From the NCBI RefSeq assembly GCF_000003605.2, contig NW_003121911.1, positions 585,500 to 616,311 of the forward strand: a stretch of 30,812 bases of DNA. Direction: 5' to 3'. The number at the start of each line of letters is the position of its first letter. Within the stretch, counting starts at the first letter, position 1. The notes beneath the pieces were generated by a model, which saw nothing but the letters and a program-made list of their open reading frames with translations, was not told the origin of the DNA and ran no database searches. Shown here piece after piece: positions 9,596 to 21,627 of this stretch. The position numbers and the translations under genes are program-made. The DNA comes from Saccoglossus kowalevskii. Lineage: Eukaryota; Hemichordata; Enteropneusta; Harrimaniidae.

Positions 9596-9599
9596 TACG

Positions 9600-9770
9600 T
9601 ATCCAGCGTTGGTGTCAGGATAGAAAGCTACAATCGCCACGAGAGGGCGATCTTTCGTTGATATTATTACATTACGTTTTTCCCTGGTTTTTCCATAAAG
9701 GCAAACTCAACACGTTTTACTAAGTCGCCAGTACATATAAAAGCGAAGGTTGCTGTTTGGTATTATTTTG
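9600..9770 (-). pseudogene. Decayed copy of the deiodinase active-site exon (exon 2)
   Basis: The + strand block GTCAGGATAGAAAGCTACAA followed by TCGCCACGAGAGG matches the active-site part of the functional exon (5974-6008 region). The second block GTCGCCAG matches near 6089, at almost the same spacing (68 against 73 bases). Translated on the minus strand it still reads DRPLVAIVAFYP where the working gene has ERPLVVIAGSLS. It has lost one base before the TGA, so the selenocysteine codon is out of frame. It also has a stop further upstream in the aligned frame and has no GTAAGT donor. It is thus a broken paralogous exon, about 3.6 kb from its counterpart, evidence of a past tandem or segmental duplication. 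Exons 1, 3 and 4 of the copy were not found. Confidence 0.65.
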
Positions 9771-9779
9771 ATGAACTTA

Positions 9780-9984
9780 GGCCAAAAAAAACAACAACAA
9801 CTTATGTTGCCCTCAAGTCGGAAAATTAAAAAATCGGGTCGGTCGGTCGGATTTTTTTTTTAAACTCGTCGGTGAAAACTAATGGTATCGTAAATAGCCG
9901 AGGTACGTGGAAAAAAAAAACGCGACCCGATATTTCATATTTTTCGGTCGGTCGCTGAGGGCAACAAAACACTTTTTTTTTGCC
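9780..9984. mobile_element. Palindromic MITE with TTA target duplication (Harbinger-like)
   Basis: Left end GGCCAAAAAAAA and right end (reversed) GGCAAAAAAAAA are inverted. Further in, GTTGCCCTCA occurs on both arms, followed by GTCGG/GACCGACCG-type blocks and CGGGTCG near the centre. TTA flanks both sides (9777-9779, 9985-9987). A 3-bp TWA duplication with GG-starting ends is typical of PIF/Harbinger elements. The 205-bp body has no coding capacity. It sits next to the decayed deiodinase exon. Confidence 0.7.
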
Positions 9985-9987
9985 TTA

Positions 9988-11849
9988 CACAGTTTTTTGT
10001 ATCCAATCAATGAAACATTAAAACTCTCTAGCATATATATTGATATTTGGTAACCATAACAACAGTCACTGCATATTAGTATGCGTGTGTTTATTTTTCA
10101 TGGAACGAATGATATATAATGTGATGAGAAAGTAACATTCCTTATTTAACGATGAATCATAACCTCAGCACTCAACATGAAGTATCCTACTCCAATGTCA
10201 TAAAATGTATGTACAATCCGCTATATCTAGAACCGTATTTTGGCGAATATGATTCAAAAACCTGAGTATAGAGAGACGAGTTCGCACAAATTGAACAATC
10301 ATTGTTTACATAATTACCACGTGACAAAAAAAAAAATAGCGAAACTTGTAAAAATTACTAAATCCGCGAGGATTGCGAAAGCACACTACGGAATTTCAGG
10401 GTGAAATTTGCGCCATTCATTGTCCGTAATCAAGTCCATTGAAATGTGTCCCCAATAATGAAGACCTATTCTTCTGATTTCTACGCAGAATTGTTTTTGT
10501 TGTCCCCTAATTATTTCATACTTGGCACCTTTAACAGACTATTATTCTGTGACAAAGCATTTTCTTAAAAAACCCAGACATATTTCGCACCGTCATTATC
10601 TTGTGAACTATAAATTATGTGTTCACAATTCCATGTACATAAGTTGTTGACAATCATCCCATTGGCGTCCGTCAGGCTAAACCCCATCGTATCAGCAGCG
10701 TGTTGTGTTATTAATTAATTAGCAATCGAGTTTCAGCAAATGACGATCGAGTTAGATACATGAATTCAACTATATTCTGACCATTACTCTACTACGTTGC
10801 GATTTTTGCCAAAATGGCAGTTAGAATAAGTTTACAAAGACCGTGGCTGATTGATAAACTTAATTTATTTTGTGATATGAGAGAATAACCGTAAAGCTGG
10901 ACAAGCAAAACCGGCATACAAATTAGTATTTGAAGTTTGTGTCAGTGAACTTAGTTAGATTGAAAAAAAAAAAAACGTGACCAAAGATGGCGCGGCATTG
11001 CAGATATGCGTAGGATGAGTGCAAGGTGTGATAGGAACATGTAGCACAGTTGCAATAGTATTTTCAAGTCTTTTATCACTAAGCTGACAAACTTCCGATG
11101 ACACGGGAGAGTTAGACTGCTATAAATATAGACTCGACACAGCTCCTCACTGCTGCGAGCGTTTCAAACTAATGACGTTGAGGGCAGCATTCATCTTGAA
11201 CAGCCAGCCGAGGCAATGCGGGACATACCGATGATATACGGACAGCAAATCGAGTCTACTATAAACGTAGTAAAACATTAATATTCGCGCATACTTTACT
11301 ACTTAACACTAACCACTAAGTATTTACTTGCTGGAATGTGTCACTAATATAAATTGCCTGGTCGTTACACAGAATAAATTTCGACATTTACTAGGGCGAA
11401 TAGTATTAGGGGGGGGGGCATTTCACGACACAACAGCAGACTTGCAGCATACATTAAAGTGGGACTACAAAACACGTCGGTTAATTGTTCCTGGTTTCAT
11501 TTCGGAGCCGGCCGACCGAATGAAATAAAAAACAACAGTATTCGTTGAAAGAAATAGTTCGAATTTGAAACTCACGCAGTGAAAAGTGAACAAACGATTC
11601 CTAATAGAAAACTCGCCCTCAACGACTGATGCGTGAAAACCGGATTTAGAGGGGGGCGCACCTAGCTGTTGTAATGTGCCCCAATAGCAAACCATGCATG
11701 CAACTTTCACGATCGTATTTCCAATGATTTCCTTTGGGTTGCGATACACTGTTCACGCAAGACTATATACCGACCGAACACTCGAGTATTATTTCAACAT
11801 GCGGCCCGAGTCTCTCTTGTCATGGTCACATCCTCATTTTCTTAGACTT
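9988..11849. other. Gene-free stretch with transposon debris
   Basis: No exon is supported. A run of G at 11410-11418 and a CCGGATTTAGAGGGGGGCGC block near 11640 resemble pieces of the hAT-like MITEs seen at 7.8 and 8.6 kb, but ends and duplications could not be delimited. The rest is AT-rich single-copy-looking sequence. Confidence 0.4.
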
Positions 11850-11851
11850 TA

Positions 11852-12059
11852 CTGTAAAATGACTAATTTTCACTAGGTTTAAATTTTGCTGATTTACCAT
11901 TTCAGGTATATTCTGTGGGTTTTAAATTCACGGTTTTGTCATTTAGATAATGCGTTCTATGCTAAATTTTACATATTCACTGTGTTTTAATTTAGCGCAT
12001 TTTTCCAGTCAGCGAAATAAGCTAAATTAAAACCCAGTGAATATTTACCCCCTTTACAG
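11852..12059. mobile_element. MITE with TA target duplication (Tc1/mariner-like)
   Basis: Inverted ends: left begins CTGTAAAATGACTAATTTTC, right (reversed) begins CTGTAAAGGGGGTAAATATTC. After the first bases both share TTCACTRGGTTT and an AATTTWGCT block, so similarity runs about 45 bases. TA flanks each side (11850-11851 and 12060-12061). The 208-bp element also holds three direct, imperfect copies of an ATTC-(A)CTGTGGGTTTTAAATT-like motif, so it seems built from repeated terminal segments. It has no transposase. Confidence 0.75.
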
Positions 12060-12061
12060 TA

Positions 12062-15000
12062 TCTAAAATGGGTACTAGTATATCGAATCAAATTTATAAG
12101 AGTTTCCTTATTGCAGTGCATGTATGTATGTAGGACAACTATCCCGTAGTATGATTTAAAGCTGTGACATGTGCGACATTTCTTTCGTTTGGCTTTAATA
12201 ATGTGTCCTAGCCCTAGCCGAACACTGTAAAAATGGTGCACTGGGACTGCAACATTGTGTACACATGGCATACGAGTATTTTGACTCCCATATAAACATG
12301 GCCCTCGGGCATGAGCAGTATTTTTTCCATCAAGACGGTTCTGGGTGCCCATTCTGGCTTACCTGTACTGTGTGGAACTTTGCATTGACAAGAAAATCGT
12401 GTTGCTCATCCCAGCCCTCTGATGTTCTTGTGATTATAAAATTGCACCGAAAACAAGCCTTTATTGAGTAAAACTTGTGCGACATCATGGTTAAGAGGCT
12501 AAAAAGTCCATCTTTCTCCATTAAACTCTCGCTTTGTCAACTGGAACAAGTGTAACAACCCATATGTTAAAACACAGCCCGTGTAGAGTTACTGAGATAA
12601 ACTACGCTCTAATCTCTTGGGAGTTTGAGAGGAACAAAGAAAAGATGCCACCATTCATTTAGTGTCGCCACCATGGTTGGATAAGTTGAACCCAACAAAA
12701 ATAAAATAGACTGTTTCTGTTTCCATGCAATGACCCGGCACCGACATTGTGGACGCGGCTCACTGCTCTGGCCTGGTATAGTCTGGGGGTCACCATCAAC
12801 GGGAGAGAGGCGACGAATGTTGGTGTCATTGAAACGCGCATTTCTCTAATTACATTAACTATGACCAACATCTGTATCGTGAAAGTGTCATCCGTAATAA
12901 TCATTTGGATAGAGCAAAATATTATGAGATCAAAGTTCAAGTTCAAATACGTGATCTAGTATTATTTAAATTAAGAATACCGTCAACATAATTACACTTT
13001 ACGAGTGTTGGGTCGCGGTAGAGCGACGAGTCGGAATTGTCGAACGGATAATAGGCGTAGGTACGAATCACTGAGATAAGGCATGATAAATTGACACTTT
13101 CTACAAACAATTTATCGAAGCCAATTACTTTGTGACAATTAACTGTTAAATCTTTTCGAAAGGAAGTTTTATAGTGTTTGGAAATAGCTTGCATTAAATC
13201 GCTGATTTAATAGAGTTAATCTGAATACGTGATCAGTAATTGTTACAGTAAATATCCAACTCTCCGCTTGTCCGTGCGACTAACTGCCTAATAACGTCAA
13301 TCACACGTACCGAAGTGAGGTGTGTATCTTAGGATAAAATGCATGACTCCCTCATATATTTGGTTAACGGGATATGGTCGTTATGATAGCTTGTTTGATT
13401 ATTAAGAAGAAGCGAAGAATTTCCAAACAGCTTTTTGGGACAGATACTGATAGTTTTAATGACACTTTTCTATGTATTTATTCAAATAGGTATTAAGTCT
13501 TATCAGTTGTCAAATGAAATGACAGTCTGTGGATGATTGGTGATCAAACGAACGATAAGAAAGTCCCATATCAATGTATCGTATTATCCCGTGTATAATT
13601 ATCGGCGATCAGTACGTATGCAAAATGGCGGGAACGTGCCTGTGTCATCCACTTTTGAAGCTTTGATAACTGATTGTTTATCACTGATTGAGTCAGTACA
13701 CTATTCGTCATTTTTTTGCAATGTGTGCATGTAACAGCGCCATCATCTAAATATACAATATGGGGGAATACATTTATTTTTTTGATACTGTAATTTATTT
13801 GCCAAATTGCGGAGAACACAAAAGTAATTGTTCGATGGACAATAAAAACAACAAACTGACTAATCATATGCAATGATTTTTATTGTACGTACTAAAAAAT
13901 GTCGCAAGAGAATACCATTGTTTCGTCGAACGAGTGCCCAGATGTGTGCTACAAATACTCGTTTAATGTTTTTACCAACATTTGTCAAACAACGGTAATT
14001 AAAATTGCTTGTTCTCATCCATATTGCGTACACGCCAGGTATCTATTATTAAATATTTCAGTAATAGCAATGGTATGTAGACATTCTCATCATTGTCAAT
14101 GAAGAGAAACAGTCATATAATGTGCACTCAAGTTTTTTTTTGCTAGAAAATGCCTAGGAAACTGGACCAACTGCAGTGGACCAATAGTGGCAGAAAACTA
14201 CTAAACCTATATTTGTTGTAAACCGCGGCAGTTGATCCGAGTTTTTACAAAAATACTGTGTTTTCTGCCGTTTGTTTTTCTGGGTTTTTATCTTTGCTAT
14301 GGGAAACAACGGACTCCATACGTTTAAATAACCTCTTTCATCATATAGTAATATAAAACTAAAGAACAACTTCTTAAACACAATTATACGACAGCCTTAG
14401 AATCTTATGGAAACTGCTCTAAAACCTTAAAACAGTTTTTTTTTAGTTATCGTAATCATCTATCTGTCTTATTTATTTTCGCGTTCGTGTAGACACAACG
14501 CTTTCTTAGTACTGTCATATTGCAGTATCCAACAGTCTATGCAGCTACAGAACTTATTTCTGTGATTATTACCATGCATGTCACGTATATATGAGATAAG
14601 TATTTAATTATTTTCTGTTGTTCACATATTTATTCACTCGTGTATTTATCTATTTGTGTTATTATTTTGTTAGTGGTATGAATTTCATTATTCATTCAAA
14701 AATTATATTTAGAAACACCCATTAAACTGTAGCGTCTGGTAACTTTTTAATGGATCCACGTACACACGCACGTATTTTTTATTGAACTCTCGTCATAATG
14801 ATGAGAATCCCGCGAATATCCAGAATTTTGCAAACATCGAGAACTGACCATCAATAATTTATATAGCCATGGTCGACAATAAATTCGCAGCGGGTCGACA
14901 ATACAGCTTGAGTTCAACAATGTTTTATTTTAGTAAAATTAAAATTGTTTTAGATATTTGTTCATACTCGGATGTTATAAACGGCAAGCGGAAAGTTGTC

Positions 15001-15142
15001 AGCGGATAAAAAACCTCTCTGGATGAAATTAGAATATTTTGGAGGAGATAACAGCCGAGCGTAAGCGGTCTTCTATTGCCAGATATAAGTAAGACCTTGT
15101 TCAGCCAATCATATGGCTAGATTCACCTTCAAGTTGCTGTAC
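12062..15142. other. Gene-free stretch
   Basis: Long AT-rich region without a supported gene. A strong minus-strand donor (GTACAG then GTAAGC, near 12358) ends a short open segment containing SEGWDEQHDFLVNAKFHTVQ, but its acceptor is weak and no partner exon was found. A Cys-containing 67-codon frame at 13899-14102 (+) has no splice, promoter or family support. Confidence 0.35.
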
Positions 15143-15330
15143 TAAATAAAGTGTAGCCGATCAGTTCAACGCTCGGGAGTCAGTCTGTGAGCGTACGTGC
15201 GTGGTAGGTTGTTTCCATCTGGAATTACGTACCCATATCACTGCATTATTGCAGATAATTGCAAGTAACGGTTATATACGGACATCGGTTTGCCCAATTA
15301 GTCGTTTTATCGCAATCATATAGTAAAACA
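15143..15330 (+). promoter_or_regulatory. Possible promoter and 5' UTR of an unassigned + strand gene
   Basis: TAAATAAA (15143-15150) and TCAGT (15180-15184) are spaced 39 bases apart (TATA start to initiator A), almost the spacing seen in the cytokine-like gene (38). The 149 bases from 15182 to the next ATG contain no upstream ATG. This is weak evidence, strengthened only by the coding exon that follows. Confidence 0.3.
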
Positions 15331-15416
15331 ATGAAGACGTGTCAATTTGCATCTAAAAGAGTTCCCGTAATCCGGGTTTCATTAAAGAAAATCCTCCTTT
15401 TTTCAATATTGGCCGT
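15331..15416 (+). CDS. Candidate first coding exon: leader or signal-anchor of an unknown protein (partial)
   Basis: ATG with A at -3 starts 28 codons plus two bases, ending at a strong donor (GTGTAAGTC, donor GTAAGT) in phase 2. The peptide starts MKTCQFASKRVPVIRVSLKK and then turns hydrophobic (ILLFSILA-V), so the exon ends inside a membrane-spanning or signal segment. A basic stretch before a hydrophobic core suits a type II membrane protein, such as Golgi enzymes, or a long signal peptide. The next exon is uncertain. One candidate acceptor at 16088 gives a short ending (WLGHKSLTIYAYG then stop). Another at 22719 keeps frame and leads to a further candidate at 23697. I do not recognise the protein. 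Confidence 0.3.
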
Positions 15417-18319
15417 GTAAGTCTTACATTGGGTTGACCTCTCGGGTCAATGTGGTCGTTTATAAAAATTGACTTATAAATGATATTGTATAATAACTCA
15501 CCAATGAAGCTATTTGAGATTAGGAACAGGCATACTCGTCTTCAGGGATCATCTCAAAAAACGAAATCCGGTCACGTTAAAATTCGGAGTTCGTCACGGT
15601 ATCTCAACTGACGAAGGGGTCGACTACTACTTCGGTATGCAGCGCTGTTATGCAACCAGTATTCCCAAATCTGATACATCAATATATAGAATGGTATACT
15701 TGTATCGCAGTTGCCTCAACAGCTCAAAAATTGGTTCTGTTGATCACATTTTTGTTTTCGTTTGTTTGAATAAACGTAATACCGAGCCAAAATTACATTT
15801 GTAGCACCAAATTAGTAAACACGATATTCTCGGCATAACAAACATGTGCCTTTCATCTTTTTTGAAAATTTCTAAATTCTATCTAAAACGGAAGCTTTCT
15901 ATTGGCCATTTGTATGACATTTGACCGTTTTCGGCGGACATTGTTGCATACCATGCACTCGTTGATTGGCTGGCTGGATACAACTGCCGTTTTTTCAAGT
16001 TAAAGATGAAAAGAAAGGGTTTGTTGTACCGAGAGTGTGATATAATTATGGTAATGATACGATCGACGATCAAAAATTCATTTTTCAGCTGGCTGGGTCA
16101 CAAGAGCCTGACGATCTATGCGTATGGCTAGTCAATACATGGACGACTATGGGCGGAACGACCGGAATGTCCCGGCACAGGGCCTTATCCTTGCCCAGGA
16201 ATGCGAATTGTGCCTAAAGGGCGCTCTACGCATGCGCATATACACATATACTAGTACTTAAGTAAATGAAATCTGGTACCAGAATGATTGTAAATGGTCA
16301 TATTTCGCTAGGAATGCACGATTTATAAGTAATCGGTCGATATTTTCTGATAGCCCAATGTGCTATCAGCCCACTAGATGGAATGGACAAGATATGTTGT
16401 TTTTTTATTTTCGTCGCTATTAACCTGAGAAAGAAGAGGCCCTGTTTCGGTCCGGGGACATACTCGTTACGCCCTATAGACATCCATGTATTGACTTCAG
16501 CAACCAACCAATGCAAACGAATAGATCGTCTGGCCCCTGCAGCCCGGGTTGCATAGCATGTAACATCCTATATGCGTTCATTTGAGTGGTACCCATATTG
16601 AGTAAATTGACAAAAATGCAGCTCATACCTTTTTGTTTTTGTCACGTGCAATTGAATGGCGGTTCCGTGATTTCAACGTCCCGTATCATGTGAATGAAAA
16701 AAAAATAGCGCGTCTCGATCTGCACCACCATTTCTGGCGCCGCGGTCTTTGCCTACGGAACGCGCGTTCGAATTGCATGTAAACCGAAACTTACAGTGTA
16801 TTTTATATGATATGCGTTGTATAAGTCACACGGTAATTGTCAAACCCTCTTGTCTTATATATTTCAGGTGGGAATTCCTGCGATGTTTGTTTTAAAGAAG
16901 TCCCCTATTCAAGACGACGTCCTTTCATTTCACAAAAAGTGACAGTTGAATTACGCTTTTCAAATTGATCTGATAATGTAAAATCCAGTCCCATTACGCG
17001 TTAACTGTTACTTTTAATTAGTTATTGCTAGTAAATCATAATACGATGAACTGTATAACTCATAGAAAACATGACATAGGACATTCCATTATGGTTATTA
17101 ATGACGGCGTTATGTTATGAATTGACGTTTAATTGTGTTATTATATTTAATACGTAGAGGGCGGAAAAGGAGACTGTTCGCGGCCCGGGTTCTCTGGTTT
17201 TACCGTCACTGAAACGTTTGAATTCCAATGCAGCACGGAGACTGGCAGCGAAGGCTAACACAGGCTTGTTTTCTCCCGGCAATTATATAAAAACACGTCA
17301 CATCGTTTACATAATAACTTGTCTCTTGAATCTGAGCTGAATCCTAAAAATAAGTAAACATGGTCACAAATGTCTTTACCCGTCACGCATCATAGAATCC
17401 ACCGAAGCTCTTATATTTAGATCTGATAAATTTGTCCCATATTTTTTCGCAGCACATCTAAGTGAGGAGAAAACATCCGCGAGTTGATACAAGTGAGTAC
17501 GCCATGGCAACGGTACGACACCGACAAAGAGTGTATTTGTTAAGTCATTACTTGGAATCAAATTGGATTTCAATATTATTGTAACTCACGACCTGAAATG
17601 ATTTTTCTGCGTGTTATAGAAACACATTATTAACATCCCGTTAAGTTTATCGCGGAAAGTTAAAAATATAATTACCATTCAAACGACGGGTTTAATCTGT
17701 GGATATTAGCGACGAACACGGGGAACGAAAACCCGTCGAAATATACACGGGGTTGTAATAAACATGCCATCATAGTAGCTATAACGAGGTAGCAGCATTG
17801 ATTTGTTTCAATTTATTGCCATTATGTTTTAGTATGAATATGAAATAGACATTATGAGATAATTTACCGATCTTAATCTGCGTGTGACGTGATACGCGTG
17901 TGAATAATCACCATGACAACATCGTATAAAACTATACATGGCACGAAATCGTAAGTTCTCTCACCGCCGTTAAATCACCAAACCTGGTCATCGCCCTTGG
18001 CATTATTACGAGGTTCAAGTACAATCCAATAACCAAAACAGATTACGCTTAGTTTTCAAAGTCGGAGATTTGTGATTATTTTTATCCATTGTGTGTGGGG
18101 CGCGGGGTGGGTGGGTAAGGCGTTAGTAGCAATTATATAAGCTTTAGGCTGTTTCGCGAAATTACTGACATGTACCTTGCCCCATTTCAGAAACCAAGTC
18201 TCATGATTCAAGTCAAGAGAAATAAACCAATTCGACAAATGAGAATGGGCAGCGAACATGTGTTGTGTACAAATTCAGATAAGGCGATGGCGGAGTGATA
18301 TTGTCAGGACGTTTTTTAT

Positions 18320-18343
18320 AAAGTCCACTTTTAAGTGGACTTT
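18320..18343. repeat. Short near-perfect palindrome
   Basis: AAAGTCCACTT, two T bases, then AAGTGGACTTT: an 11-base inverted repeat around a TT centre. It may be a foldback or a binding site for a dimeric protein. No gene context explains it. Confidence 0.7.
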
Positions 18344-20995
18344 AACTGTAACAGGAACATTTGTGTAAATCACGACACGAGAGTAGCTACAATTAATATG
18401 GCGGGAAGGGGATGGCGCTCTCACCATTTCCACAAGAACACGCGTATCACCGCTCACAAAGACTCGAAATATTATACATAAATCAGGTTACTGTTGTTAT
18501 GCGTAAGCAATCCGCAACGTTCAGTGACACTACACGGAAATATGATGGATTTGGTTAAAGTCTTTCTAATTTATGTAAATGTATATTTCGATGATAATAA
18601 CGAAATAAAGTTTGCTATATTCATAAACATGTATCGGGGGATTGATGCTAATCTGTGCACACTTGGCTGATGTTACCGGTGCTTATCTTAGATTAATCTC
18701 CTCAATTTGGAGATGATGCCGCGACAACAGGAAGTATATTAAAATAATACCCCAATGATGTGTTCCTCCAGCGTCATTTAACACTATAAACGCGATCTTA
18801 ATAAACGTCCCGGCACGATGAAGTAGTTTATAAGCCGATTGCCACGGTAATTGTCTCAATCATGGCATGAAATTTGTTTTCTCAATGTGAAATTGCTCGA
18901 ATGCTCTGGTCGTATTTGTGCGTTTTAATTCGCCGCAATTAGCAAGGGCAGCTGCATATACGAACGCGCACTTCATACGCCGTGGGAAAGCAGGACACAT
19001 TCCCATGTGGCACAAACAAATCATTTGGTCCGAACAAAGCTTTTCATGATTATAGAGAGCATTTGTCGCATCGCGTCTAGCTCGATGCGGGTCCCACGCT
19101 ACACATACAACGCGTGCAAAATGGATTTGTTTACACGAAACGAAACGACGACTGAGGCGTTTTTTTTTAAGTGTGAAATGTGTTACGAATGTGTTAAATA
19201 ATTCCAAACCCTCGGTGAATCAGTACAATTCAGTTCTTTTGTACCCATGCCCACATCGGTAAGCATGTTTGAATTGGTAAGCTCAAACAAACAACGCGAG
19301 ACTAGACATATCTGGCCTGAAATATCTTAAAATAACAGATCGTCAGATTGTCTTGACTTTAACAATGTGGCTCCATGTTTATGAATAATAAGACTTGATC
19401 ACTGATATATTTTTCGCATAGAATGGCCACTTAATAATCACAAAAATGGCGATTTTCAATCAATCATTGGTTGCTATGGTAACACCATATCCCCCTGATT
19501 TTGATTAAGTTGACACTAACTATTAAATTTGAATGATGTAATGTTTTGCTATATTTTTTGTCAAACTATTTTCAAAACAAGTATTTAACTTGCTTAATGT
19601 TTTGCACATGATTATTAGAAATTGATGCTCATTTCGTGAAAATGAACTGCGCAATACATAAAATGTGTAAAATATTGCTTTAACATTTTGTTGGGTAAAT
19701 CCATAACACGGGGCTCCGTGCGTTCGGGGTGGCTGGAGTGACCAACAATTTTGTATATCTGCACGAGATGCACACATACTTATCATACTTATATCTGTGT
19801 GGCTGACTCATATACGGACATGGGGAACGTGATATTGTTCCGTTTACCCAATAAATATTTTACAATTCTGTGCAAATTAGTTAAAATTCAGAGCGCTGAC
19901 TTAAAATTGTGCTCTTTGCACTGTCGCGTGTCTTATTTCTATAATAACCCCTCATAGGGATAACCAGGGAGACGGACTGGCCTTCCAACATGTCAACGTT
20001 ATCGAATGGTCAAATTTATTGTTCTTCGAATCTTAGGAATTACTGGGCGAATCACGTTATGAGATCAGGGTGCTCTGAATTATTTATAAAACGAAATCAT
20101 CATCGTGCTGGGATTATATTTCGTTTTCTGTTGCGGTACATCTTGAGTAATATCAAGCGAGGACGTTAAACGTACGGCGTGCTAGTGGGTTCGCGTTATA
20201 TCATCATGATCGGTAAATTGGTCGCGTATTTTTATTTTCTGTTGGCCATGAGTATGCATCGTGGTAATGGCTCTCCCTGAAAACTTGAAAACAAAAATAA
20301 ATGTGGCCAAGAGCAGGGAGTTTAGTAGTTCATCGAACGCATACTCTATTAGTGTGAAGAGTTATGGGTATCAGAATTCACATTCCTGAGCGATCCACAC
20401 TGTGTTGTCTTAGGAAACCCACTGGTGGTAATAGCTGAACTGGTGGCTGAATTGTTGTAAACAAGTCGAACGGCCTGCAGCTATTTAACCTTTGGAGTAT
20501 AAACTCCCCCTATGTTCTGAATTGTAGAAAGGAATTGTATCGGATTTGAAATGGCAGAAAAACACACACAATGAAAGCAAGTTCTGTCACGAGGTCATAA
20601 AAACAATGCAGAGTGACGAAATCATCATCTTGAACGAGGATAGACAACCTAGCAGCGGCGGCTTTGAGAAGTGACACTGCACACACATGAAGTTGTTCAT
20701 CGGTCTTATTTCAGTGGAAACTTTCATATCGTATATATTTCAAACGGTACTTTATTATTGCCACCCACCATACGAAAATGAACATACCGCCATTGCGGTA
20801 ACTAGTGACTGCCGAGGTTCCAAATGTTGCAATCGTTCCAGTACCAACATGCTCCCATTTAAAAGCTCCCACTCGCCAGTAGAATCATAGATCACTTCTT
20901 TTTTTATTCAGTGCATTATTAGTCATCAATTATCCGTTATATCTGGAATAAAAACCAGTTACAATTTGTCATCTTTTGAGAATCGATTTGTGGAA

Positions 20996-21081
20996 CACGT
21001 GTACACAAAGAGACACGTGTGGACACATGAAACCTCATATATACTATTAGGTTGGTGGAGTTATTACTCCCCTCTCACGTG
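20996..21081. promoter_or_regulatory. Cluster of three CACGTG E-boxes
   Basis: CACGTG occurs at 20996-21001, 21014-21019 and 21076-21081. The first two lie in similar contexts (ACACGTGT). CACGTG is the canonical site for MYC/MAX, USF and CLOCK-type bHLH factors. No gene start is recognised beside the cluster, so function is speculative. Confidence 0.25.
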
Positions 21082-21594
21082 TTACAAGGTCTGATTTCAC
21101 TATGTGTCAAGTTCATTTCCGAGGGGTGTTTGTGGCGCTACGATACGTGTCGGCAATGATGAAAATAGCGCGTAATCATAACGTGTTGCACAATCTCGCT
21201 GGCTAAGGATGCCACATCCTCGATCGTGACGACAACTTATCGATACCCGTAATGCTCCGGCCACTGTCATTCAAAGATCTACCACACTGCGCGAAACATC
21301 AAAAAATACCGCTATCAAAACCGTGTTTATAACATCAGTGAGCCGTATGATTTGTATGCATACTCAGATCCCTGGCCTTTGACGCTACCCACGTACAATT
21401 AACTTCTAATTGATTTCGTGCTCGTAAAAATCGCAAGATCAGGTTTCAGAGAAAATGGCAAGCGACGCCAAATATGGACGCCGCAATCAGCAACAAGTTT
21501 AAAAAAAGAAGATAGGAGACCACTCAAGTTGACAGAAAATTTCACCAAGCCCCTTGGGGATGTGTCCGCTAGGGGCGGGAAATCCCGAAAGTGT

Positions 21595-21627
21595 GTAATC
21601 TCACGAGCGTATCGCGGGTGAGATTAC
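21595..21627. repeat. Perfect 10-bp inverted repeat (hairpin)
   Basis: GTAATCTCAC and GTGAGATTAC flank a 13-base spacer containing GAGCGTATCGCGG. The stem is perfect over 10 pairs. It lies just after a short GC-richer stretch. No known RNA gene or transposon end is recognised. Confidence 0.6.

Noticed and set aside
18860-19207. 115-codon minus-strand ORF
   Set aside because: Starts at a non-ATG codon and has no recognisable domain, splice signals or homology.
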